A stretch of 64,000 nt of DNA. Origin: Pseudogracilibacillus sp037071985 (lineage in GTDB: Bacteria > Bacillota > Bacilli > Bacillales > Amphibacillaceae). Below the pieces are notes generated by a model. That model was given only the letters and a program-made list of their open reading frames with translations, was not told the DNA's origin and ran no database searches. This document shows, in pieces, positions 58,849 through 64,000 of this stretch. Position 1 is the stretch's first letter; every line of letters begins with the position of its first letter. The stretch lies in NCBI RefSeq assembly GCF_037071985.1, contig NZ_JAXHDF010000009.1, forward strand, positions 62,001 to 126,000, in the 5' to 3' direction. The position numbers and the translations under genes are program-made.

Positions 58849-60198
58849 TTAATTTCTTTTAACTAATGGTAACTGAAGGATAAACGTTGTACCTTTTCCC
58901 TCTTCACTCCTTACTGATAAGCTACCGTGATGTGCTATAGAAATGGCTTTCGCAATTGCTAATCCTAGCCCTGTTCCTCCATGACTTCTCGTCCTTGCTT
59001 TATCTACACGATAAAAACGATCAAAAATTCTTTTTTGCTCCTCACTTGAAATTCCAGGCCCTCGATCTATAACTTGGAGACTTACCGTATCATTTTCTAT
59101 ATTTAATAAGACGTTAATTTCTTTCTCACTATACTGAACCGCATTGCTTAGTAAAATATAAACAATTTGTTCTAACTGATCTTCATTTCCTTCTACAACC
59201 ATTTCTTGTACATCTGTTTCAAAATAAATGTCCCGTTTATACGCAGATTGAAACGTGCTTGTAACTCTCTTTGTCAATTTCACTAAATCTAAAATAGTAC
59301 TAGGAGCTGATTGTTTATTCTTCGCAAGGTCTAATAGCTGATTAACAAGCTGTTGCATACGATCTGCCTCTGAGTCGATCGCATCGACAGCTTCATCAAA
59401 TACTTCTGGATGACTTTTACCACGTCTTTTCAATAATTCAGCATAGCTTTTTATAATCGAAATTGGTGTTTTTAATTCATGAGAAGCATCAGATACGAAC
59501 ACTTCTTGTTTTTCGAAGTTCTCTCTTAAATGAGCAATCATATCATTAAACGTATTTTCCATTTCAAACAATTCATCTTTTGATTTATTTTGAATGGCGA
59601 TTGTATTCCACTTTTCGGCTTTTGTATTTTCTTTCATCGTATGAATTAATTCTTTGATTGGTTTTAAGATAAATTGGCTTAATATGTTTCCAGCGATCAT
59701 TGATGGAATTAACATAATAATGGACGCGGCTAAGAGAACATAAAAAAGAGTGCGCATTGTACTTTCCAGTGCAAATAAATAATTAGCTACTTGTAACGTC
59801 ACAACTTCTCCGTTTTCCCATATGATTGGTTTAACAATCACAGCAATAGGAGATCCTGAATCGTCTTTGACAATTTTCCTTATTTCACGTTCAGAATATT
59901 GAACAGGTAAATCTCTATATGACTTCCGTTTTGTCGTTAAAATAAGTTCACGGTTATCCTTATCAATGACTCGAATCAGTCCATTATTCGGTACAAAGGC
60001 ACGTAATAACTCATTTTTAGGAATTTCAGGATTCGCGCGTATTGTTTCGATAATAGAATTGGTTTGTTCCGATAATTGTTCAAGTTCATTATTACTTGAT
60101 ATTTTATAAAAAAGAAAGTAAATAGACGTATTTACTAGAACAATTAACAGAAGCATAAAAAGACTTGAGAATAATTGAATTTTTGTCTTTAATTTCAT
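58849..60198 (-). CDS. Sensor histidine kinase (YkoH-like)
   Basis: A 449-aa membrane kinase: TM1 (about residues 9-30), an extracytoplasmic sensor (about 32-145), TM2 (about 150-172), HAMP, HisKA with the phospho-histidine in VSDASHELKTPISIIKSYAE (about 230-249) and the catalytic domain with N box (YILLSNAVQYS), VIDRGPGI and GGTGLGLAI. It starts directly after the regulator stop codon and precedes the PepSY gene by 90 bp. The extracytoplasmic region and the PepSY partner hint at envelope or cation sensing. Confidence 0.92.
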   Translation of the reverse strand: MKLKTKIQLFSSLFMLLLIVLVNTSIYFLFYKISSNNELEQLSEQTNSIIETIRANPEIPKNELLRAFVPNNGLIRVIDKDNRELILTTKRKSYRDLPVQYSEREIRKIVKDDSGSPIAVIVKPIIWENGEVVTLQVANYLFALESTMRTLFYVLLAASIIMLIPSMIAGNILSQFILKPIKELIHTMKENTKAEKWNTIAIQNKSKDELFEMENTFNDMIAHLRENFEKQEVFVSDASHELKTPISIIKSYAELLKRRGKSHPEVFDEAVDAIDSEADRMQQLVNQLLDLAKNKQSAPSTILDLVKLTKRVTSTFQSAYKRDIYFETDVQEMVVEGNEDQLEQIVYILLSNAVQYSEKEINVLLNIENDTVSLQVIDRGPGISSEEQKRIFDRFYRVDKARTRSHGGTGLGLAIAKAISIAHHGSLSVRSEEGKGTTFILQLPLVKRN

Positions 60199-60882
60199 CT
60201 ACGTAACGTCCTTTATAGTATAACCTACCCCACGTACTGTCTGAATATAATGGGTATCAAAACCTTTATCTACTTTTTGCCGAACATATCGAATATATAC
60301 ATCTACAACATTCGTATCTCCCATATAGTCATAGCCCCATACTTGTTCCATGATTTGTTCTCTCGTTAATACGATATTTTTATTTTCCATTAAGTAAACA
60401 AGTAGATCAAACTCTCTTGGCGTAAGTTCTATCCCATTTCCTGAACGAGTTACTTCTCTTGTTTGTAAATCTACCGATAAATCACCAACCTTTACTAGAT
60501 CTGTCACCGACATATCGCTAGTTGATTTTCGCAAATGAGCACGAATACGGGCAAGTAACTCTTCAATTTGAAAAGGTTTTGTTACATAATCATTCGCTCC
60601 TAAATCAAGTCCACTAACTTTATCATGTATTTGATCACGTGCTGTCAGTAAAATGACTGGAGTATGATCATCTGTTTTTCTTAAACGACGTAAAACTTCC
60701 AAACCACTTAACTCGGGAATCATTATATCAAGTAAGACAAGATCCCAATTCTCTTCATTCATTAAACGGAGGGCCTCTTTCCCATTATCAGCAATCCCTG
60801 TTACGTAGTTTTCATATTTTAATTCCAGTTCAAGCACTCTGCTCAATTTTTCTTCATCTTCAACAATTAAAATCTTTTTCAT
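60199..60882 (-). CDS. Response regulator, OmpR/PhoB family (YkoG-like)
   Basis: A 227-aa regulator: receiver domain with DE at residues 8-9, phospho-aspartate in DLVLLDIMIPELSG (near residue 52) and lysine in VTKPFQIEE, then a winged helix (about 130-225, TREFDLLVYLMENKN, TVRGVGYTI). First gene of the regulator-kinase-PepSY operon. Its minus-strand promoter has an extended -10, TTGGTACAAT near 60928-60937, with a weak -35, as expected for a promoter that needs an activator, possibly itself. Confidence 0.93.
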   Translation of the reverse strand: MKKILIVEDEEKLSRVLELELKYENYVTGIADNGKEALRLMNEENWDLVLLDIMIPELSGLEVLRRLRKTDDHTPVILLTARDQIHDKVSGLDLGANDYVTKPFQIEELLARIRAHLRKSTSDMSVTDLVKVGDLSVDLQTREVTRSGNGIELTPREFDLLVYLMENKNIVLTREQIMEQVWGYDYMGDTNVVDVYIRYVRQKVDKGFDTHYIQTVRGVGYTIKDVT

Positions 60883-60954
60883 GTTTTCACCTACTTTACT
60901 AGAGGCTTTAAAGGTTATCTTTATTGTACCAAGGCTAACTTCATTTTATCTACA

Positions 60955-60979
60955 TAAAAAACTCACTAATTAAAGTGAG
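60955..60979 (-). terminator. Terminator of the two small membrane-protein genes
   Basis: On the minus strand CTCACT, a loop and AGTGAG are followed by TTTTTTAT. It lies about 55 bp beyond the stop codon of the second micro-ORF, which supports these ORFs being transcribed. Confidence 0.75.
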
Positions 60980-61035
60980 CCAAATGATATCCTACCATTT
61001 TTAGTGTCTTTGTTATTTATTCCTTACTGAACATA

Positions 61036-61209
61036 CTATAATCGTGTGATAGCAAAAATGGTAAAAACAATAGCTATCACTAAAAAAGTGGATAAGACTT
61101 TTTTTAATGGCGAACCAACCGTTCTTGTCCGAACTTCGGGGTAAACCATGCAAAAAGTTGCGATTGCAACATATGTAAACATGATGGATTTTCCTACTGG
61201 ATTTCCCAT
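61036..61209 (-). CDS. 57-aa single- or two-helix membrane protein, unknown function
   Basis: The protein reads MGNPVGKSIMFTYVAIATF at the N-terminus (first hydrophobic helix), a basic middle (RTRTVGSPLKKV, about residues 27-38), then a second helix (STFLVIAIVFTIFAITRL) to the end. The ATG overlaps the stop codon of the preceding micro-ORF by one base (TAATG), so translation is coupled. It is followed by an intrinsic terminator. I do not recognise the family. Its layout, two helices with a positive loop, resembles small envelope or holin-like proteins, but no function is claimed. Confidence 0.6.
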   Translation of the reverse strand: MGNPVGKSIMFTYVAIATFCMVYPEVRTRTVGSPLKKVLSTFLVIAIVFTIFAITRL

Positions 61210-61334
61210 TATGCCCTCAATTTTTTAAAATAAACTAAACTCAATCCGCCTATAATAGTAATCGTTGTAAAGGAAAGACCGATGATATTCCAAATCTTAT
61301 CCCATTTTTTCGTCTCATTCTCTTGTTGTTTCAC
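61209..61334 (-). CDS. 41-aa small membrane protein, unknown function
   Basis: Starts at a GTG (61334) with GGTGAT a few bases upstream and encodes a charged N-terminus (KQQENETKKWDKIWN), one hydrophobic helix (IIGLSFTTITIIGGLSLVYF) and a basic end (KKLRA). Its stop codon overlaps the ATG of the next micro-ORF. A TATAAT lies on the minus strand about 25-30 bp upstream (near 61360). Family unknown. The coupling, promoter and terminator make it more convincing than its size alone. Confidence 0.58.
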   Translation of the reverse strand: MKQQENETKKWDKIWNIIGLSFTTITIIGGLSLVYFKKLRA

Positions 61335-61515
61335 TTAATCACCATAGTTTTTTAACTAGTTTATTATATTGAGTTCTAATAGTAAATCATGCAAAAGTCA
61401 TGTTTTTACTAATAGTGTATTCACTCCACCTATTGATAATATCCTAGTTTAATTTAAACTTTTCTACATATATGGTATAATTATCTATTGTGACTATTTA
61501 TCACAAGCAATTGTA

Positions 61516-61556
61516 CGACGTGGTTCGAAACCATCCCACGATAAAAAACTAAGGAG
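61516..61556 (+). ncRNA. preQ1-I riboswitch
   Basis: A short stem CGTGG (61519-61523) with CCACG (61536-61540), a loop containing TTCGAAACC, then the A-rich tail ATAAAAAACTAAGG (61541-61554) that folds back as the second pseudoknot stem. The tail overlaps the ribosome site AAGGAG (61551-61556), so preQ1 binding should block translation of queT. Size, A-rich tail and location match class I preQ1 aptamers. Confidence 0.9.
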
Positions 61557-61566
61557 AGAATTAAAT

Positions 61567-62055
61567 ATGAAGGTTAAAACGCTTATTATTAATGCGCTCA
61601 TTGCAGCGCTCTATTTTGTTGTGACGTGGATTGTTGCGCCATTTGGCTTTTTAAACATACAATTTCGTCTTTCAGAACTTTTTAATCATTTAATTGTTTT
61701 TAACAAGAAATATTTTTTCGGTATTGTACTAGGTGTGTTTATCTCTAATTTGATTTTGTCTCCAACAAAAGCAGATTTAATTTTCGGAGTACTTCACACA
61801 GCTCTTTCATTAGGGATCACTCTATTATTTGCCCGAGTGGTTAAAAACAAAATTTCATTAATGTTGATAAACACCATTGTCTTTTCTTTTAACATGTTTA
61901 TCATCGCGTATTTATTAAAGGTTTTTGCCAATTTTAAAGATGCATTTATGATGCTCTGGTTGACACTGGGAATTAGTGAATTTCTTACAATGTTGCTTGC
62001 AATTTTTATCATTTATTTTATAAATAAACGATTGGATCTCGAAAATTTAATATAA
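61567..62055 (+). CDS. queT: Queuosine precursor ECF transporter S component QueT
   Basis: A 162-aa membrane protein with about five to six helices. QueT proteins are S components of energy-coupling factor transporters that import a queuosine precursor such as preQ1 or queuine. The sequence QFRLSELFNHLIVFNKKYFFG (about residues 36-56) with FRLSE is characteristic of this family. The preQ1 riboswitch directly upstream supports the substrate class. No ECF module is nearby. A terminator follows at once. Confidence 0.93.
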   Translation: MKVKTLIINALIAALYFVVTWIVAPFGFLNIQFRLSELFNHLIVFNKKYFFGIVLGVFISNLILSPTKADLIFGVLHTALSLGITLLFARVVKNKISLMLINTIVFSFNMFIIAYLLKVFANFKDAFMMLWLTLGISEFLTMLLAIFIIYFINKRLDLENLI

Positions 62056-62083
62056 TAGGTTACTGTTACTTAATATAAAAAAC

Positions 62084-62113
62084 CGTTGAAGGATTCTTCT
62101 TCAACGATTTTTT
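62084..62113. terminator. Terminator after queT
   Basis: CGTTGAAG (62084-62091) pairs with CTTCAACG (62099-62106), followed by TTTTTT; an A run on the other side suits the convergent pseudogene. Confidence 0.88.
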
Positions 62114-62135
62114 ATGCTTACTTCTTTCTTCCAGT

Positions 62136-62456
62136 CTATGACTTGTTTCCGACAAATCGTTTCATTCGCCGAACAGCTTCTTCTAAGACATCTAAAGAAG
62201 TAGCATAGGATAAGCGTACATTATCAGGAGCCCCAAAACCCGATCCAGGCACTAACGCAACTTTTTCATCTTCTAGCAATGCATTCACCCAAGCATCTAC
62301 TGTTTTAAATCCGTTTAAATTGGCCGCTTCTTTTACATTTGGAAACAAATAAAAAGCTCCCTTTGGTTTCACACAAGTAACACCGGGTGTTTCCATAAGT
62401 AAATCATACGTCTTATTTAATCTTTCAACAAAAATTGCTTGTAAGGTTCTACGTTT
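62136..62456 (-). pseudogene. Truncated class I aspartate aminotransferase (C-terminal fragment)
   Basis: The open frame reads KRRTLQAIFVERLNKTYDLL, then GVTCVKPKGAFYLFPNV and ALVPGSGFGAPDNVRLSYA, the C-terminal domain of AspB-type aminotransferases, including the substrate-binding arginine in VRLSYA. About 290 N-terminal residues, including the PLP lysine, are absent. In frame, a TAG precedes the fragment at 62457-62459, and the next gene ends only 18 bp upstream, so there is no room for the rest. It is a deletion remnant, not an independent gene, although an internal ATG (62396) could open an 86-codon frame. Confidence 0.88.
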
Positions 62457-62474
62457 CTATTAATAAAAATACTT

Positions 62475-63617
62475 TTAAATCACGATTAAATGGCCAAATA
62501 ATGACACTAACGTAAGACTAATTATACCAACCGAAACCGCTGCAATTAAGCCAATATAAAATGGTTTCATTCCAAGTCCTTTAAACATTTTAAAATCAGT
62601 TGATAACCCTACCCCAGCCATCGCTAATCCCAGCATATATTTAGAGCCGAAGGAACTCCAAAAACTATAAAAACCTTCCCATGCTTCCGGTTGGAATAAA
62701 CCAAAAGCGTTCCCTATATTGCTTGCTGACATATCTCCAATTGTTCTTATTAAAGAAAGAAATAGAAATCCGATTACAAAAAGTGGTACGAGCTTATACC
62801 ATTTAGGAATTATTTTTTCGTTTCCTAGATTACTCTTTCCTTTATAGAATAGATATGAAATAAAAGGAATAACAGCTATAATAAATAAATTGCGCGTTAA
62901 CTTAGTAACTGTCGCTACATCAACTACTTTTTCGATGTCGTACATTTGGCTGTAAATAAGTGCAGCTCCTGTTACCTGGGCAGTATCATGTATAGATGTT
63001 CCTAAAAATAATCCTGCTTTGATTGGCTCTTCACTAAAAAAAACATTTGCTAAATATGGATAAAACAACATACCAACTAAACCAAATATCGTAATATTAG
63101 CCACTGCATAAGAAATTTCATTATCTTTCGCTTTTACTACAGGTGAAATTGCCATAATTGCTGTAACACCGCAAATACCAGTTCCTCCAGCAATTAATGT
63201 TCCAAGTCTTTTGGATTGCTTCAATTTACTTGTAAAGAAAAGTGTTATAAACAATCCACATGAAATACAAATAATAATAAGTGGTAATCCCCAAGCACCT
63301 AACTTTAATGCTTCTACTAGACTAAGTCGTAATCCTAATAAAATTATTCCTGCCCGTAACGCATACTTTAAAGCAAACTTGACTCCATCAATAAATACAT
63401 AATGTAAACCAACTGAATTTCGAATGATTATTCCTATCAAAATGGAAACAAATATTCCTGAAATTGGACTGGCACTCCCGGCTGGTAAAAACTTAATATA
63501 CACTAGTAAAATGCCAATCAAATCAGCCAAATAAATTCCTAACATAGTGACGATGAAACATATTAAAAGTCCCGGGGTTACTGTTTTTATTTGCTGTGAT
63601 ATATTCATTTTTCCCAT
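62475..63617 (-). CDS. YeiH/UPF0324 family putative anion transporter
   Basis: A 380-aa membrane protein with about ten helices. Family motifs seen are SPISGIFVSILIGIIIRN (about residues 50-67), the glycine-rich AGGTGICGVTAIMAISPV (about 142-159) and TSIHDTAQVTGAALIYSQ (about 205-222). YeiH proteins have been proposed as sulfate exporters, but direct evidence is limited. The ATG at 63617 is used since GGGGGA lies 7 bp upstream; the longer frame starts at a TTG inside that site. The pseudogene junction lies just after its stop codon. Confidence 0.86.
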   Translation of the reverse strand: MGKMNISQQIKTVTPGLLICFIVTMLGIYLADLIGILLVYIKFLPAGSASPISGIFVSILIGIIIRNSVGLHYVFIDGVKFALKYALRAGIILLGLRLSLVEALKLGAWGLPLIIICISCGLFITLFFTSKLKQSKRLGTLIAGGTGICGVTAIMAISPVVKAKDNEISYAVANITIFGLVGMLFYPYLANVFFSEEPIKAGLFLGTSIHDTAQVTGAALIYSQMYDIEKVVDVATVTKLTRNLFIIAVIPFISYLFYKGKSNLGNEKIIPKWYKLVPLFVIGFLFLSLIRTIGDMSASNIGNAFGLFQPEAWEGFYSFWSSFGSKYMLGLAMAGVGLSTDFKMFKGLGMKPFYIGLIAAVSVGIISLTLVSLFGHLIVI

Positions 63618-63716
63618 TGTGTTTTCCCCCAATAATCTTTTACATACAGATAAAAAGATTATAGTGTATTATTCGTTTTTATGCCATGGGACTGATTCAA
63701 GCCAATTCTATTTTAT

Positions 63717-64000
63717 TTAAATATGAAAAGTATAATCCTCGGGTAATACTCTCCTTAAGAATTTCTTTGTTCGTTCTTCTTTAGGATTAACAAAGATTTC
63801 ATGTGGTGATCCTTCTTCTACAACAATTCCACCGTCCATGAATATAACTCTGTTCGCAACGTCCTTGGCGAATGACATTTCATGAGTTACAACAAGCATC
63901 GTTGTACCCTCATTTGCGATATTTTTCATAACGGTTAAAACTTCGTCCACTAATTCTGGATCAAGTGCAGAGGTCGGCTCATCAAATAAAATTATATCTG
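63717..64000 (-). CDS. Polar amino acid ABC transporter ATPase, C-terminal part (partial)
   Basis: The gene runs off the window edge. The visible 94 residues begin inside Walker B (DIILFDEPTSALDPELVDEV), then the H-loop VTHEMSFAKDVANRVIFMD and the typical end VEEGSPHEIFVNPKEERTKKFL. This is the GlnQ/TcyN-type ATPase of polar amino acid importers. The protein continues in frame to base 64000, so the apparent start at 63950 is internal. The permease and binding-protein genes should lie beyond the window. Confidence 0.9.
   Translation of the reverse strand, partial: DIILFDEPTSALDPELVDEVLTVMKNIANEGTTMLVVTHEMSFAKDVANRVIFMDGGIVVEEGSPHEIFVNPKEERTKKFLRRVLPEDYTFHI

Noticed and set aside
1..64000. CRISPR array, prophage or defence island
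   Set aside because: No regularly spaced direct repeats, Cas, phage structural, integrase or restriction genes were seen in the window.

Overview
The window is a chromosomal segment of a low-GC, Gram-positive Bacillaceae bacterium. The base composition is AT-rich, ribosome binding sites are AGGAGG-type, and TTG/GTG starts are frequent. The gene families have close counterparts in Bacillus subtilis: YtxJ, YisP, Mta, YknXYZ, YhgDE, YdbST, YkoGHI, LipM and QueT. An Oceanobacillus/Virgibacillus-like genus is my inference. It fits the style of the GC-rich dispersed repeats but cannot be proved from the window. I saw no tRNA, rRNA, CRISPR array, prophage or complete insertion sequence. Gene starts were moved to match visible ribosome binding sites where the longest reading frame was implausible.

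Layout. 1-3.8 kb: the end of a 3-oxoacid CoA-transferase operon, a BASS transporter, an acetyltransferase and an amidohydrolase. 3.9-6.9 kb: a TPP riboswitch and the thiamine-salvage operon thiW-thiD-thiM-thiE. 7-12.3 kb: deoC with an Eis-like acetyltransferase, then a MacB-type efflux operon (permease, ATPase, adaptor). 12.5-15.4 kb: an ABC exporter and a Mta-like MerR regulator with a 19-bp-spacer promoter. 15.4-18 kb: a two-component system followed by a mini heme-copper-like membrane protein. 18-22 kb: YtxJ, an XRE/DUF3169 pair, a YisP-like protein and an AAA+ ATPase. 22.6-29 kb: a MurNAc recycling locus with an ABC importer. 29-33 kb: a chemoreceptor, an EamA transporter, a repeat block and a DUF188 protein. 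33.4-36.7 kb: hom-thrC-thrB. 36.9-39.9 kb: a TrpXYZ-type ABC transporter. 40-46 kb: a globin-coupled receptor with a CZB-like tail, an MFS transporter, WrbA with a MarR regulator, a ferritin-like protein and MetA. 46-49.3 kb: a TetR regulator and YhgE. 49.4-50 kb: a DnaA-box cluster and another repeat. 50.2-53.8 kb: lipM-lipA, a serpin lipoprotein and a decayed second serpin. 53.8-61 kb: YdbS/YdbT, an MMPL protein and a YkoGHI-like two-component/PepSY operon. 61-64 kb: two tiny overlapping membrane-protein genes, a preQ1 riboswitch with queT, a truncated aminotransferase pseudogene, a YeiH transporter and the end of an ABC ATPase gene.

How the genes work together. The thi operon salvages the thiazole and pyrimidine halves of thiamine and is shut off by TPP. 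The murK/murR/murQ/ABC cluster should import and break down cell-wall amino sugars; it uses an ABC importer where B. subtilis uses a PTS. Several regulator-target pairs carry a visible operator: TetR-YhgE (two identical-geometry sites), XRE-DUF3169 (24-bp palindrome), MerR (dyad in a 19-bp spacer), MarR (CTCGAAT dyad) and an OmpR-type regulator (11-bp direct repeat).

The items most worth following up are the DnaA-box cluster with tandem 9-bp spacing, the globin/CZB-like chemoreceptor, the nested MITE with an 8-bp target duplication confirmed by two empty sites, the serpin gene plus its pseudogene, the two coupled micro-ORFs upstream of the queT riboswitch, and the ABC-type MurNAc locus.
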